Shown: positions 26,973-38,683 of the stretch, piece after piece | Layout: every line of letters starts with the position of its first letter | Numbering within the stretch: position 1 is the first letter of the stretch | NCBI GenBank assembly: GCA_006212045.1 | Contig: PZPK01000005.1 | Location: 1-64,000 of the forward strand | DNA: 64,000 bases | Origin: Oleiphilus sp. | Lineage (GTDB): Bacteria > Pseudomonadota > Gammaproteobacteria > Pseudomonadales > Oleiphilaceae | Direction: 5' to 3' | The notes under the pieces: model-generated | The model's input: only the letters and a program-made list of their open reading frames with translations | Told to the model about the DNA's origin: nothing | Database searches by the model: none | Program-made: the position numbers and the translations under genes

Positions 26973-27941
26973 ATGAATGATACGGTAAATGACTTCAAGG
27001 AATTTCACTGGTTGATGGACATGATCCAGACGATCGATATCGGTCTAGTCGTCATTGATGCGCAATTCCAGATCAAGGTCTGGAACGGCTTCATGGAAAA
27101 TCATAGTGGCCTGAAATCGCATCAAACCAAAGACAAGAACCTGTTCGAAACCTTTCCGGAGATCCCCGAAGACTGGTTTCGCCACAAAGCCAGTTCAGTG
27201 TTCCTGCTCAAATGTCGATCGTTTATGACCTGGGAACAACGCCCCTATTTGTTCAAGTTCAAAAATTACCGCCCCATTACCGGTACCGAAGAGTTCATGT
27301 ACCAGAACATTACGATTTCGCCGCTGGTTTCCACGACTGGCGAAGTCGAGCATGCCGCCATTATTATGTACGATGTCACCGATATCGCCTCGAATAAAAA
27401 ACTGCTCGAACGCGCCAACCTGGAACTCGAAGAACTCAGTCGCACTGATCGACTGACGCAGCTGAATAATCGAGGCTACTGGGAGGAGTGTCTGGTGCAG
27501 GAGTTTGCCCGCTATCAGCGATACGACACAGTGACTTCGGTAGTGATGTTCGATATTGACCACTTCAAGCGGGTGAATGACACCTATGGGCATCAGGCGG
27601 GTGATGAAGTGATACGACAGGTATCCGAGGCGCTGCGAGAAAATCTTCGCAAAACCGATATTGCGGGACGTTATGGCGGCGAAGAATTCGGCGTGATTTT
27701 GCCGGATACCAATGCCGATAACGCCGTTATCTTTTGTGAGCGTTTGCGCCGACAGATCGAAGCGATGGAAGTCGTGCACGATGATCAGGCGATTCGATTC
27801 ACCGTCAGTCTCGGCATCAGCGAAGCAAATCCAAAAGCGGAAGATTACAAAGACTGGCTGGAACAGGCCGATCAGGCGCTTTATGCCTGCAAGGAAAATG
27901 GGCGAAACCAGACACGTATATTCGAAGAAGGCTGTGATTAG
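26973..27941 (+). CDS. PAS-GGDEF diguanylate cyclase
   Basis: GGEEF 'RYGGEEFGVILP' with RxxD I-site 'RKTD' five residues upstream. Confidence 0.93.
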   Translation: MNDTVNDFKEFHWLMDMIQTIDIGLVVIDAQFQIKVWNGFMENHSGLKSHQTKDKNLFETFPEIPEDWFRHKASSVFLLKCRSFMTWEQRPYLFKFKNYRPITGTEEFMYQNITISPLVSTTGEVEHAAIIMYDVTDIASNKKLLERANLELEELSRTDRLTQLNNRGYWEECLVQEFARYQRYDTVTSVVMFDIDHFKRVNDTYGHQAGDEVIRQVSEALRENLRKTDIAGRYGGEEFGVILPDTNADNAVIFCERLRRQIEAMEVVHDDQAIRFTVSLGISEANPKAEDYKDWLEQADQALYACKENGRNQTRIFEEGCD

Positions 27942-27957
27942 AGCCTGATAACGCGTA

Positions 27958-29013
27958 TCAGGACTGATAGATCTCAAGATAGGCCTGAGCAATATTCTCT
28001 GGCGAGTACTTTGCCAGCGCCTCACTGGCATTGTGAATACAACGTTTACGTAGCCGAACGTCAGTGTGCAACCTTTGCAGTGCCTGCCAAAGCGCTTTTC
28101 CACTCGCCGGTGGCACCAACAATCCTGTTTCTTCATGATGCACGATATCAGGAATGCCACCTACAGCACTGGCAATCACGGGCTTATTTGCCGCCATGGC
28201 ATCCAACAGGCTCGACCCTAGCCCCTCGCGGTGTGACGGAAACACGAAGTAGTCGAATGCCGCCATCCAGTTCCCGATATCGGTATGGAAACCCGCCAGC
28301 TCGATATTCCCCAGCCCATCAATGTGCGTCTTTAGTTCGGCTTCATCCGGTCCCCGGCCGAGCATAAGAAAGTGAAAATCTGATCCCGCCTGCTTGGCCA
28401 ACGTCGCCGCTTCGATAATAACCGATTGGCCCTTGTCAGCATCCACCAGCGCACCAACATGCCCCACCAGGGTCTTGCCCGGATAGGAAGCCCGAATGGC
28501 TTCGACCTGCTCCTGATTCACCGGGTGCCGCGACAGCGCATCCGGAATCAGCGGTAGAGAACGATTGCTATGCAGGTAGTCCTGCATCACGTTTTGAATG
28601 TAGGAAGAGATGGCCACCACGTGCCTGGCACGAGCATACGCTTTAAACGTCAGGGGGTTACGCTTGGGTGATTTAATAATACGCCGCGTAACGATGTAAG
28701 GCGCCTGGTGGAAACGCTGATACCAGAAAGCCCATTTGACCGCCTTGGCTTCGTGCGCATGCACGACATCAAAATCAGAAAAATGCCGGCCAAACTTCCA
28801 GGCATGAAGCATGGAATGATGGCCACGGATAATCCGCACCGAATTACCGGGGTCGAGATATTCAGGCAACTCGGAGCCGCGCCGAACCAACAGCGTCTGC
28901 TTGAGCCCGGGCAACGCGGCCAGACTCTGAATCAAGGCAAGGGTTTGTCGCTCACCTCCCCTGAAGCCCCTGGCAAAGTTAACATGCAATATATTCATGG
29001 GGCCTATTGTCAC
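27958..29013 (-). CDS. Glycosyltransferase family 4 (group 1)
   Basis: 'HVNFARGFRGGERQTLALIQSL'; 'FVFPSHREGLGSSLLDAMAANKPVIASAVGGIPDIV'. Confidence 0.92.
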   Translation of the reverse strand: MTIGPMNILHVNFARGFRGGERQTLALIQSLAALPGLKQTLLVRRGSELPEYLDPGNSVRIIRGHHSMLHAWKFGRHFSDFDVVHAHEAKAVKWAFWYQRFHQAPYIVTRRIIKSPKRNPLTFKAYARARHVVAISSYIQNVMQDYLHSNRSLPLIPDALSRHPVNQEQVEAIRASYPGKTLVGHVGALVDADKGQSVIIEAATLAKQAGSDFHFLMLGRGPDEAELKTHIDGLGNIELAGFHTDIGNWMAAFDYFVFPSHREGLGSSLLDAMAANKPVIASAVGGIPDIVHHEETGLLVPPASGKALWQALQRLHTDVRLRKRCIHNASEALAKYSPENIAQAYLEIYQS

Positions 29014-29042
29014 CAGCCAGCAGAAATATTGGCAAGCAAAAA

Positions 29043-29080
29043 ATAAAAAAAGGAGCCCGTCTTGTTAAAGACCGGACTCC
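29043..29080 (-). terminator. Terminator downstream of htpG
   Basis: Minus strand GGAGTCCGGTCTT-taac-AAGACGGGCTCC followed by T-run. Confidence 0.8.
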
Positions 29081-29183
29081 CAGAGGACTAGGTTCGCTTA
29101 GTGTGCAACGGAACACCGGCGTCAGAATGCTGTATGTTCGACCCTGATCATGACAACACAACGGCAGCCGGTGCCTGATTACC

Positions 29184-31100
29184 CTACTTGGACAAATCCA
29201 ACAGCAATTTGTTCAATCGGCTGACAAAAGCACCAGGCTCCTTCAATTGCTCACCCATCGCCAGTACAGCCTGATCAAACAGAACATTGGTCAGATCATT
29301 AAACCGGTCGTCGTTCTGCTCATCGTTTAGCTGTTTCACGAGAGGATGCTCAGGGTTGATTTCAAAGCTTGGCTTGGTTTCAGGCACCTTCTGACCGGCC
29401 GCTTCCATAATCTTCTTCATTTGGGCATCCATATCATGGGCACCCGCAACCAGACAGGCGGGAGAATCGGTCAGACGATTGGTCACCCGCACATCTTCCA
29501 CCTTGTCCTTGAGCAGTTCCTTAATTTGGTTGAGCAGGCTTTCATATGTTTTGCTGGCTTCTTCCTTGTGCTTCTTGTCTTCCTCATCTTCGATTTCACC
29601 CAGATCCAGCTCACCTTTGGTGATGTCTTGCAAGTGCTTGCCTTCGAAATCGCTCAGATAGGAAATCATCCAGCCGTCGATGCGGTCACTCAGCACCAGT
29701 ACTTCGATGCCTTTCTTGCGGAAGATCTCCATATGCGGGCTGCTGATGCCAGCGGCATAGCTTTCGGCACTGACGTAGTAGATCTTGTCCTGGCTCTCCT
29801 TCATACGACCGACATAATCTTCCAGAGAAATATTCTGGGTACTGTCGCCATGAGTTGATGCAAAACGCAGCAGTTTGCTGAGCTTCTCCTTGTTCGCAAA
29901 ATCTTCGCCAAGCCCTTCCTTGATCACCTGACCAAACTCGTTCCAGAAATCCTGGTATTTTTCAGGCTCGTTCTTGGCCATTTTTCCGAGCATGTCCAGC
30001 ACTCGCTTGGTAAGCGCAGACTTCATGCTTTCAACCGTTCTGTCACTTTGCAGAATCTCACGCGACACGTTAAGAGACAGATCTTTGGAGTCGACAACAC
30101 CCTTCACAAAACGCAGGTACAGCGGCAGGAACTGCTCCGCTTCGTCCATGATAAACACGCGCTGCACATAGAGTTTCAGGCCGCGGGGTACTTCACGGTT
30201 GTATAAATCGAAGGGCGCTTTGGACGGAATGTAAAGCAAACTGGTGTATTCAAGCTTACCCTCGACACGGTTGTGCGACCAGGTCAAAGGATCCTGAAAA
30301 TCATGCGAAATATGCTTGTAGAACGCCTTGTAGTCTTCCTCTTTGACTTCGGACTTGGACATCGTCCACAAGGCCGTCGCTTCATTGACGGTCTCGTCTT
30401 TTGGTTCTTCCGGCTCTTTGCCTTCTTCGGCAGGCATCGGCTCGGATTTCATAATGACCGGGAAAGCGATATGGTCAGAGTACTTTTTCACCAGACTGCG
30501 CAGACGCCAACCATTGGCGAATTCTGCTTCCTCTTCTTTCAGGTGCAGGACGATTTCGGTGCCGCGCTGTTCACGTTCAACAGACGCAATCTCGAATTCA
30601 CCTTCGCCCTTCGATGACCAGTGCACACCTTCGGACTTGTCCGCGCCCGCTTTTCGGGTAAATACATCCACCTTGTCGGCCACGATAAACGCCGAGTAGA
30701 ACCCTACTCCAAACTGTCCAATCAGTTGTGAATCTTTCTGACTGTCTCCGGTCAGATTCTGCAGAAAGTCGGCAGTACCGGATTTTGCAATCGTACCCAG
30801 ATTCGCGATCACTTCATCGCGTGTCATGCCGATACCGTTGTCCGTAATGGTGACGGTTTTGGCTTCCTCATCAAAGCTCAGGCGAATGTTGAGATCGCCA
30901 TCATTTTCATACAATGCATCGTTGGACAGGGCTTCAAAACGCAACTTGTCCTCTGCGTCTGATGCATTGGATATCAATTCGCGCAGGAATATTTCCTTGT
31001 TGCTATACAGGGAATGAATCATCAGGTGAAGCAACTGCTTCACTTCAGTCTGAAAGCCAAGGGTTTCCTTGTTGGTTTCAATGTGCTCTTGTTCGGACAT
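29184..31100 (-). CDS. htpG: Molecular chaperone HtpG (Hsp90)
   Basis: '[38 protein letters not shown]'; start set at the second Met. Confidence 0.98.
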   Translation of the reverse strand: MSEQEHIETNKETLGFQTEVKQLLHLMIHSLYSNKEIFLRELISNASDAEDKLRFEALSNDALYENDGDLNIRLSFDEEAKTVTITDNGIGMTRDEVIANLGTIAKSGTADFLQNLTGDSQKDSQLIGQFGVGFYSAFIVADKVDVFTRKAGADKSEGVHWSSKGEGEFEIASVEREQRGTEIVLHLKEEEAEFANGWRLRSLVKKYSDHIAFPVIMKSEPMPAEEGKEPEEPKDETVNEATALWTMSKSEVKEEDYKAFYKHISHDFQDPLTWSHNRVEGKLEYTSLLYIPSKAPFDLYNREVPRGLKLYVQRVFIMDEAEQFLPLYLRFVKGVVDSKDLSLNVSREILQSDRTVESMKSALTKRVLDMLGKMAKNEPEKYQDFWNEFGQVIKEGLGEDFANKEKLSKLLRFASTHGDSTQNISLEDYVGRMKESQDKIYYVSAESYAAGISSPHMEIFRKKGIEVLVLSDRIDGWMISYLSDFEGKHLQDITKGELDLGEIEDEEDKKHKEEASKTYESLLNQIKELLKDKVEDVRVTNRLTDSPACLVAGAHDMDAQMKKIMEAAGQKVPETKPSFEINPEHPLVKQLNDEQNDDRFNDLTNVLFDQAVLAMGEQLKEPGAFVSRLNKLLLDLSK

Positions 31101-31354
31101 TTGTCTTCTCTCTAAGGTCTGTTCTACCAAAGTTAATTCGCGTAGTGCGGCCTGACCCGCTCCGAATGCCGGAAGCGGACACGAAAGCCCTTTGCCATCG
31201 CCCGCATTACTGACCCGTGTCTCAGTGACAACAGGCCGATTAGGGATCGAAAACCTATGTGGGGGCTAGCCGTGCAAATTCAAGCATGTACCCGTGCGCG
31301 AGTTGTGATTTAATAGAGCGCCTATTCCGAGACCTCATTCAAAGAGTCCCGAAC

Positions 31355-32485
31355 ATGCTACGAACCATTGTTATTGCCCTGTTTACTATTGTTGTGTTTA
31401 TTGGCTTGTCAGCCTCTGTTATGGATGCCATTTATGGCGGTGGTGAAGCTTTTCCTGATCGCAGCACACCGCCTCTGATGGATGGATCTGCCCTTGAGAC
31501 TGTCGCAGATCTGCCCTATCCACCCGGGAATATCGCGGTATCCCGCTCGGGTCAGGTGTTCTTTACCTATCACCCCGAAGGCAGACCACCCTACAACCTG
31601 GCCGAGCTTGTGGATGGCAAGCCGCAAGCACTCCGATTTACCATGCCTGAAGGGCTTCAGATCCAGACCGTTCTATCGCTGCGCATTGACCGGCAAAATC
31701 GTTTATGGCTGCTGGATTACGCTGATCATGGACAAGGCCAGCCCCAGTTGCTGGCGATCGACCTGGATAGTCGGGAGGTCGTGCACCATCACGCATTTTC
31801 ATCTGATATTGCGCCGCTCGGCTCACATTTGAATGACTTTCAGGTCGACGCTGACGGGAATTTCATATACATCGCGGATGCCAGCATTCTGGGCCTGGAT
31901 CCGGCCCTGGTCGTCTATGACATACACGCACAAACAGCTCGCAGACTTCTTGACGATCATGCCTCGGTGGAACCGGATTACTTTATCCCCAACGTCGAAG
32001 GGGAGAAAATGCTCATGTTTGGCGTGTTTGCAATCCGCCCAGGCGTGGATTCAATCGCGCTTGATCGTCGTGGTGAATGGCTATACTTTGCACCCGTGAC
32101 CGATGAGCACCTGCATCGTATTCGGGTGTCTGACCTGCATGACGAAACACTTGATGCAGAAATGCTGGCGCAACGCGTGGAAGTATTCGCAGAAAAAACC
32201 ATGAGCGATGGCATCACAACGGATGATGCAGGGCGAATTTATCTGAGCGACCTGGAACATTCGGCAATTACCCTACTCACACCGCAAGGCGAGCTCCAAA
32301 CTCTGGTGAGAGATCAAAAGCTGCGCTGGCCGGACGGCTTCAGTTTTGGCCCCGGGGGTGAGCTTTATGTCACGGCCAGCGCCCTGCAGTTTGTGATCGC
32401 CAAGCCTGACAGCTATATCCAGGCAAATGGCCCATTTCAGATTTTCAGGATTGAGACCGGCGCGACGGCAGTACCCGGCCATTAA
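31355..32485 (+). CDS. Major royal jelly/yellow-family beta-propeller protein, exported
   Basis: N-terminal hydrophobic segment; '[18 protein letters not shown]', '[21 protein letters not shown]'; start moved to internal Met. Confidence 0.75.
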   Translation: MLRTIVIALFTIVVFIGLSASVMDAIYGGGEAFPDRSTPPLMDGSALETVADLPYPPGNIAVSRSGQVFFTYHPEGRPPYNLAELVDGKPQALRFTMPEGLQIQTVLSLRIDRQNRLWLLDYADHGQGQPQLLAIDLDSREVVHHHAFSSDIAPLGSHLNDFQVDADGNFIYIADASILGLDPALVVYDIHAQTARRLLDDHASVEPDYFIPNVEGEKMLMFGVFAIRPGVDSIALDRRGEWLYFAPVTDEHLHRIRVSDLHDETLDAEMLAQRVEVFAEKTMSDGITTDDAGRIYLSDLEHSAITLLTPQGELQTLVRDQKLRWPDGFSFGPGGELYVTASALQFVIAKPDSYIQANGPFQIFRIETGATAVPGH

Positions 32486-32526
32486 CAGCAACCCGAAGCA
32501 AGCGCACCCGGACCAAGGAGAACGAC

Positions 32527-33444
32527 ATGAAATATGACAATATTCTGCAAACCATTGGCAACACTCCGCATGTACGCATCAATCATCTTTTCCGTTCAGA
32601 CATTGAAGTCTGGATGAAGGTCGAGCGTTTCAACCCCGGCAGCAGCATCAAGGACCGGATTGGCCTGGCGATGATCGAAGCCGCTGAACAGTCGGGTCAC
32701 CTTAAACCCGGTACAACAATTGTTGAACCCACATCGGGCAATACCGGCATAGCGCTGGCTCAGGTGGCTGCAGTCAAGGGCTATCGCCTGATACTGTGCA
32801 TGCCGGAATCATTTTCAGTGGAACGCCGTCGCTATATGAAAGCACTCGGTGCCGAACTGGTGCTGACGCCCAAGGAAAAAGGCATGCCCGGCGCGATCGC
32901 GAAAGCCGGTGAACTGCTGCAAGAAATCGATAACAGCTGGATGCCACAGCAGTTTGAAAACCAGGCCAACGTGGCTGTGCACAGGGATACGACCGCACAG
33001 GAAATACTGTCCGACTTTCCCGATGGGATCGATTATTTAATCACCGGTGTGGGCACGGGCGGACACATCACCGGTTGTGCGCAAGTGCTGTCGGAACGCT
33101 TCCCCGATTTGCAAACCTATGCCGTCGAGCCCGAAAAATCGCCGGTCATCAGTGGTGGCGAGAAAGGCCTGCACCGCCTGCAGGGTATTGGCGCCGGTTT
33201 TATTCCGGCCATCCTGGATACAGAAATTCTCACCGGGACCGTTCAGGTCAGCGAGGAGGCTTCCTTCCAGATGGCTCGAGACTGCGCGAAAAAAGAAGGC
33301 ATATTTGTAGGCATCTCTTCGGGCGCCAGTTTGGCCGCGGTCAAACAGAAAGAAAGCAGCATGGCCCCAGGTAGCAAGGTAATCGTTTTCAGTTACGATA
33401 CCGGCGAACGTTATCTCTCGATTGAAGACCTGTTCGAGGCTTAA
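32527..33444 (+). CDS. cysK: Cysteine synthase (O-acetylserine sulfhydrylase)
   Basis: '[19 protein letters not shown]', '[11 protein letters not shown]', '[13 protein letters not shown]' (CysK rather than CysM type). Confidence 0.88.
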   Translation: MKYDNILQTIGNTPHVRINHLFRSDIEVWMKVERFNPGSSIKDRIGLAMIEAAEQSGHLKPGTTIVEPTSGNTGIALAQVAAVKGYRLILCMPESFSVERRRYMKALGAELVLTPKEKGMPGAIAKAGELLQEIDNSWMPQQFENQANVAVHRDTTAQEILSDFPDGIDYLITGVGTGGHITGCAQVLSERFPDLQTYAVEPEKSPVISGGEKGLHRLQGIGAGFIPAILDTEILTGTVQVSEEASFQMARDCAKKEGIFVGISSGASLAAVKQKESSMAPGSKVIVFSYDTGERYLSIEDLFEA

Positions 33445-33448
33445 GCTC

Positions 33449-33480
33449 AGGGCCCGGGCACTCACGGGTCCGGGCCCTTT
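33449..33480 (+). terminator. Rho-independent terminator
   Basis: agggcccgggcactcacgggtccgggcccttt. Confidence 0.85.
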
Positions 33481-33527
33481 CGTTTTTCGGGTTTTTCTCT
33501 ACACTTGTAAGTATTATTCTCCGAAAA

Positions 33528-34298
33528 ATGTCAGATTTGATGCGTCCATTACTTCAGGCCTTAGGGCTGGCAGGACTTTGTATGTTCTGCCTACAGCTAT
33601 CCGCCAAGCCTGCGCTGCACTCGGTGCCAGATGTAAACTGGGAACCATACTGGATCATTCAGGGCCCAACCGGCAACGGTATTCTGGGAAATCTGATGCA
33701 GCATCTCGTGCAACAACCCGGCTTGCAGCTTAAAGCCAGCACCCCCTTCCCCGTCAAGCGGGTCCAACTCATGTTCTCGCATGGCGAACTGGTGGTCGAA
33801 TGCTGCGTGAATCCCGCATGGCGACCCGCACAGGATAATCGGGGCAAATCCTTGTGGAGCGATGTGGTAATGACAACTCATGAGGTGCTGGTGTTTCCCA
33901 AAGGCAAGGAATTTACTGCCAGCTCTTCGAAAGACCTCGCAGGCAAACAGGTGGCGACGATACTCGGCTATGGCTATGCGAATGACGATTTGTACACGCG
34001 CAATGACGTGCTGAACAATATAGCGCAGTTGAAACTGGTCGCATTTGAACGTACGGATGTCGGTATTTTTGATATCCACGAACTGAAATATCTGCTTTCC
34101 TCGGTCGCCCAGGCCAAAACCCTGTCAGATAAAATCAGTCTGGGCCCGAAAATCGGCTCTTCGAAATTGCGGATGCGTGTGCACAGTTCGCGCCCGGATC
34201 TCCTCGAAAAACTCAATAAGCATATTCGGCGCGCCAAAGAAGATGGCACCTTGGCTAAAATTCTTGAACAGTACGTGGGCACAGCAAACCCGAATTAG
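33528..34298 (+). CDS. Periplasmic substrate-binding protein (SBP_bac_3-like)
   Basis: 256 aa with signal peptide and SBP-like 'DLAGKQVATILGYGY' and C-terminal 'AKEDGTLAKILEQYVG'. Confidence 0.75.
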   Translation: MSDLMRPLLQALGLAGLCMFCLQLSAKPALHSVPDVNWEPYWIIQGPTGNGILGNLMQHLVQQPGLQLKASTPFPVKRVQLMFSHGELVVECCVNPAWRPAQDNRGKSLWSDVVMTTHEVLVFPKGKEFTASSSKDLAGKQVATILGYGYANDDLYTRNDVLNNIAQLKLVAFERTDVGIFDIHELKYLLSSVAQAKTLSDKISLGPKIGSSKLRMRVHSSRPDLLEKLNKHIRRAKEDGTLAKILEQYVGTANPN

Positions 34299-34331
34299 AA
34301 CGCATCGTCTTATGCAAGCTGAACAGACGAC

Positions 34332-34952
34332 TCAGGCAGATCCCAGATAGCGTTCAAAATCTTCCAGAAAGCCGTGCCAGTCCTGCAGGACCAGATCGGC
34401 CTCCCGGGCATAATCCGGAACCTCCCCGTTGGCATAGAATCCGGCCAGCATCCCGGCATTGCGTGCCGCCTCAATATCGTAACGATAATCACCAATATAG
34501 ATGCACGTTTCCGGTGACAGGCCCCAGGACTCACATAGTTTATGGAGGGCCTCCGGGTGTGGTTTGGGCAAGGCATCTTCGCGCGTGATCACCTCAGAGA
34601 CACGCAACCCGGTTCTTCGCAATTTGGTTTGGGTCGTCTGGCGGGCATTTCGTGTCACAATACCTGTTGCGATCGCCATTTTGTCCAGACTGGACAATAC
34701 CTTTTCCACACCCGGCAAGGTTTCGGCCCGATCAGCATCCGCCTGCTCATGACGCTGAACAATCGCCTCGGCATGGCGTCGCTGGTCGGGATCAAGACCC
34801 TCTATGTAATGTAATAAGTCGACATCCAGGGGGCACTGTATTTCTGCACGAATTCTTGCAAAGTCGAGATACGAACTGACCAGCGTGCCGTCCAGATCAA
34901 ACAGCACCGCTTTGATCCGGTTTCGAATCAATGGGAAAGGCCCGTCATACAT
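34332..34952 (-). CDS. HAD-family hydrolase
   Basis: 'IKAVLFDLDGTLVSS', 'YIGDYRYDIEAARNAGM'; start set at internal Met. Confidence 0.88.
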   Translation of the reverse strand: MYDGPFPLIRNRIKAVLFDLDGTLVSSYLDFARIRAEIQCPLDVDLLHYIEGLDPDQRRHAEAIVQRHEQADADRAETLPGVEKVLSSLDKMAIATGIVTRNARQTTQTKLRRTGLRVSEVITREDALPKPHPEALHKLCESWGLSPETCIYIGDYRYDIEAARNAGMLAGFYANGEVPDYAREADLVLQDWHGFLEDFERYLGSA

Positions 34953-35797
34953 CAGGATCGCGCCCCTTCGCTCTTTGCACCACTCTGGTTGGCTTGCAAC
35001 CTGGCCAAATACTTTTTCCGGCCACGCTCTCCCAACCATTCCATCACAGGCTCCAGATAACGAATACACCAGGGAAAACAGGACACGATCCGCCCGGAGA
35101 CACTATCGCTATACGGCAAGTAATACTCCAGTTTACGCCCCTTGATGGCGCGTTCGAAAACATCACCTACCGCCTGCACTGTTTGCGGCGTGTTCACGAA
35201 GTTAAGCGGACTTCCACCGTTACTTGCTTCGTATTGCAGCATCGCGGTGTCCACACCACTGGGAAAAATACCCGACACATGGATATTTTTACTGCGTAAT
35301 TCGCCGCGAATACTGGTCAGAAACCCGCGCAAACCGAATTTGCTGGCTGCATAAGTCGCACTCCCCTTGAGGGCGACAATCCCCCCCATTGAAACCGTTG
35401 CGATGATATGACCCGATCCGGCCTCGGCCATATTATGTGCGCAGGCTTTGATCAGGTGTATGGCACTTCTGAGATTCACATCGAGCTGTACGTCGATATC
35501 GACCTCATCCACCGCGAGCAAATCCCCTACAATCACAACGCCGGCATTGATAAAAGCCAGATTCACATGGCCAAGATCGTCGCGTATACGCGCTGCCAGC
35601 TGTGACACGGATTGTTGGTCCGTCTGGTCGACCACAATCGCTTGGGCATGTCGACACAACTGAGACAGTTCAGACAGCTCGGCCGCATTGCGGTCGACCA
35701 GAATCAGTTCATAGCCCTGCGCATCAAGCCGTTTAACCACTTCACGCCCAATTGCACCCAATGCACCTGTGACCAGCGCCAATTGCCCGTGTTTCAT
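34952..35797 (-). CDS. Short-chain dehydrogenase/reductase
   Basis: 'LVTGALGAIGREVVKRL', 'YAASKFGLRGF'. Confidence 0.92.
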   Translation of the reverse strand: MKHGQLALVTGALGAIGREVVKRLDAQGYELILVDRNAAELSELSQLCRHAQAIVVDQTDQQSVSQLAARIRDDLGHVNLAFINAGVVIVGDLLAVDEVDIDVQLDVNLRSAIHLIKACAHNMAEAGSGHIIATVSMGGIVALKGSATYAASKFGLRGFLTSIRGELRSKNIHVSGIFPSGVDTAMLQYEASNGGSPLNFVNTPQTVQAVGDVFERAIKGRKLEYYLPYSDSVSGRIVSCFPWCIRYLEPVMEWLGERGRKKYLARLQANQSGAKSEGARS

Positions 35798-35826
35798 TCA
35801 ATGTCTCCGGTCAGCGGATTAAGCAT

Positions 35827-36594
35827 TTAGAAATGATCACTGTACGCTTTGAAGAATTGTTGCGCGCTGCGCCCGCTTCTGCCGCCTTTGGCCAAAGCAA
35901 AACGAATAGCTTCAGCATGCAGGGCTTCCCGGTCAGACACGTTTTGGAACAGTTGATCCACGATCTCCAGATACTGTTCCTGGTTAATCGCATAAAAAGA
36001 AAGCCAGAGACCAAACCGGTCCGAAAGTGAAATCTTTTCTTCAATCGCTTCAGCATGGTGGATTTCTGTATCCACCACTCTGGACTGTTCATTATCACTC
36101 ATGTACTCAGGCATCAGGTGACGACGATTGGAGGTTGCATAGATCAGGACATTATCTGGCGGCACTTCGATCGAGCCTTCCAGCACACTCTTGAGCGCCT
36201 TGTAGGTGCCATCGCCCTCATCAAAAGAGAGGTCATCACAGAACACAATAAATTTCTGAGGCAGCTCGCGAATGCCATCGACAATTTCGGTGAGATCGCG
36301 CAAATCCTCTTTATCGATCTGAATCACACGCAGGCCCTGGTCGAAATACCGGTTCAGTAAGGCTTTTACAATGCTGGATTTACCCGTGCCGCGTGCGCCC
36401 CAGAGCAGCGCATTGTTGGCTGGTTTGGATTCCAGAAAGCGCTCTGTATTTTCGCAGATCAGCTGCTTTTGGCGATCAATGCCCAACAAATCATCGAGGT
36501 CAACGGGGTCTAGCCGTGTAACCGCTCTTAAACGTGAGCGCGGCGCACGCCAGATTGCTGCCGGAGTTGCTAACCAATCAATCCTTTCAGGCAT
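35827..36594 (-). CDS. DUF815-type AAA ATPase
   Basis: 'NNALLWGARGTGKSSIVKALLN', 'FIVFCDDLSFDEGD'. Confidence 0.9.
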   Translation of the reverse strand: MPERIDWLATPAAIWRAPRSRLRAVTRLDPVDLDDLLGIDRQKQLICENTERFLESKPANNALLWGARGTGKSSIVKALLNRYFDQGLRVIQIDKEDLRDLTEIVDGIRELPQKFIVFCDDLSFDEGDGTYKALKSVLEGSIEVPPDNVLIYATSNRRHLMPEYMSDNEQSRVVDTEIHHAEAIEEKISLSDRFGLWLSFYAINQEQYLEIVDQLFQNVSDREALHAEAIRFALAKGGRSGRSAQQFFKAYSDHF

Positions 36595-36650
36595 GTTTTC
36601 GCTTCCGTTTCGATAAGTATTTGGGTGTATGGGAGCACATCCATCGATCG

Positions 36651-37274
36651 CTATACACGATCCTGACCCCAGCGGGCGATCAGGGTTTGTTCGACCCCCA
36701 GATGATCCAGAACCCTGGCCACCATAAAATCCACCAGATCCTGTACCGATTGTGGCTGGTGATAAAAGCCGGGACTGGCTGGCATGACGGTCGCCCCCAT
36801 GCGCGTAAGTCGCAACATATTTTCCAGATGAATTTCCGAATACGGACTTTCGCGCGGCACCAGAATCAATTGTCGACGCTCTTTCAGGGCAACGTCGGCC
36901 GCCCGCTCGATCAGGTTGTTACTGGCTCCGGTGGCGATGGCTGAGAGGGTGCCGGTGCTGCAAGGACAGACCACCATTTGACTCGGCGCTCCGGAACCTG
37001 ATGCCACCGGGGCCATCCAGTCTTCCTTGCCAAACACTCTGATCTGACCTGCTCTTGCCCCTAACATCTCACTAAGAACCTGTTCCAGCTGTGCCGATTG
37101 GGCCGGGAGTTTGTGTTCGGTCTCGGTCGCGAATACGATGTGGGCTGCCTTCGAGATCATGACAAATACCTGGTGCTCGGCATGGACCAGACATTCCAGC
37201 AGGCGCAGCGCATAGGGCGCGCCCGATGCACCAGTGATCGCCAACGTAATTGGCGACTTGAAGGTATCACTCAT
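36651..37274 (-). CDS. ubiX: Flavin prenyltransferase UbiX
   Basis: '[19 protein letters not shown]', '[35 protein letters not shown]'. Confidence 0.95.
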   Translation of the reverse strand: MSDTFKSPITLAITGASGAPYALRLLECLVHAEHQVFVMISKAAHIVFATETEHKLPAQSAQLEQVLSEMLGARAGQIRVFGKEDWMAPVASGSGAPSQMVVCPCSTGTLSAIATGASNNLIERAADVALKERRQLILVPRESPYSEIHLENMLRLTRMGATVMPASPGFYHQPQSVQDLVDFMVARVLDHLGVEQTLIARWGQDRV

Positions 37275-38653
37275 GCGACACCTCCAAGGTTCCCAAGCGC
37301 AGCAATCAGGCGTTGATGTATTCCAGCAAACCCGCCATTACTCATGACAACGACGTGTGCCGGTCCTTGAACCGCTTCGCAGGTCATTGCAAGCAACTGC
37401 TCTACAGAGCTGCCGTAACAGTGCGGAGAACCCCGTTCTGCCACCTGCTCCCGCAACCAGTCCATCCCGCTTAAATCTGCCCAGATTACCTGGTCCGCCT
37501 GTTCGGCGCTTTCCAGCAGTGTATGTTCATGTATGCCCATGCGCATGGTATTGGAGCGCGGTTCGATCAAGGCTACGATGCGTTCATCGCCAACGCTTGC
37601 CCGTAAGCCCGCCAAGGTGGACTTGATAGCGGTAGGATGATGCGCGAAGTCGTCGTAAATCCGAATTCCGTCAAGGTCCGCAAGACGTTCCATACGCCGC
37701 TTGACCCCTTCAAAACAGCTGAGTGCTTTGGCCGACACATCAAAGGTGACACCAACATGGCGTGCGGCCAGCATCGCTGCAACACCATTGTTCACGTTAT
37801 GATCGCCGGTCAATTCCCAACGTACCTCCGCCCGCTGCTGGCCATGGCATATTTCAAAAGCACCACCATCGGCTTCCAGCTTACGAAATCCGGGAGCCTC
37901 TGAAGCGAAATCTGGATCGCTGGATTCGGTGAACCCCTCGGTTTCGGTCCAGTAACCCTTTGCCAACACCTCATCGATGGCCGGCACTGCTTGCGGAAAT
38001 ATTACCCTGCCGTTTTGTGGTATGGTCCTGATCACATGATGAAACTGGGTTTGTATGGCGGCGAGATCCGGAAAAATATCGGCATGATCGTATTCAAGAT
38101 TGTTAAAGATAAACGTGCGTGGCCGGTAATGAACGAACTTGGACCGTTTGTCGAAAAAGGCACTGTCATACTCGTCTGCCTCAATCACAAAAAATGGCGT
38201 ACTGCCGAGGCGGGCCGAACATTCAAAGTTATGGGGCACGCCACCGATCAGAAAGCCCGGATCCATTCCGGCAAAATCCAGTATCCAGGCGAGCATCGTA
38301 CTGGTGGTCGTTTTGCCATGTGTGCCGGCGGCCGCCAGTACCCACTTGCCAGGCAGCACATGGTCTGCAAGCATTTGGGGGCCGGAGGTATAGGGTAAGC
38401 CACGATTCAGGATTTCCTCTAGCAATGGGTTTCCCCGGCTGATGGCGTTACCGATCACGAAAAGGTCGGCCCCCAGCGCCAGCTGCTGAATATCAAACCC
38501 TTCATGCAACTCAATTCCCTGTCGTTCCAGCTGCGTGCTCATGGGAGGGTAAACCCCTTCATCACAACCCGTCACAGTTAGCCCTGACTCCTTGGCCAGA
38601 ACGGCAAGGCTTCCCATAAAGGTGCCACAGATTCCCAATATATGGATGTGCAT
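37271..38653 (-). CDS. mpl: UDP-N-acetylmuramate:L-Ala-gamma-D-Glu-meso-DAP ligase
   Basis: '[20 protein letters not shown]', '[18 protein letters not shown]'. Confidence 0.95.
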   Translation of the reverse strand: MHIHILGICGTFMGSLAVLAKESGLTVTGCDEGVYPPMSTQLERQGIELHEGFDIQQLALGADLFVIGNAISRGNPLLEEILNRGLPYTSGPQMLADHVLPGKWVLAAAGTHGKTTTSTMLAWILDFAGMDPGFLIGGVPHNFECSARLGSTPFFVIEADEYDSAFFDKRSKFVHYRPRTFIFNNLEYDHADIFPDLAAIQTQFHHVIRTIPQNGRVIFPQAVPAIDEVLAKGYWTETEGFTESSDPDFASEAPGFRKLEADGGAFEICHGQQRAEVRWELTGDHNVNNGVAAMLAARHVGVTFDVSAKALSCFEGVKRRMERLADLDGIRIYDDFAHHPTAIKSTLAGLRASVGDERIVALIEPRSNTMRMGIHEHTLLESAEQADQVIWADLSGMDWLREQVAERGSPHCYGSSVEQLLAMTCEAVQGPAHVVVMSNGGFAGIHQRLIAALGNLGGVA

Positions 38654-38683
38654 CGTTTTACGCTTCGCCTTGTCGTGTGGTCT

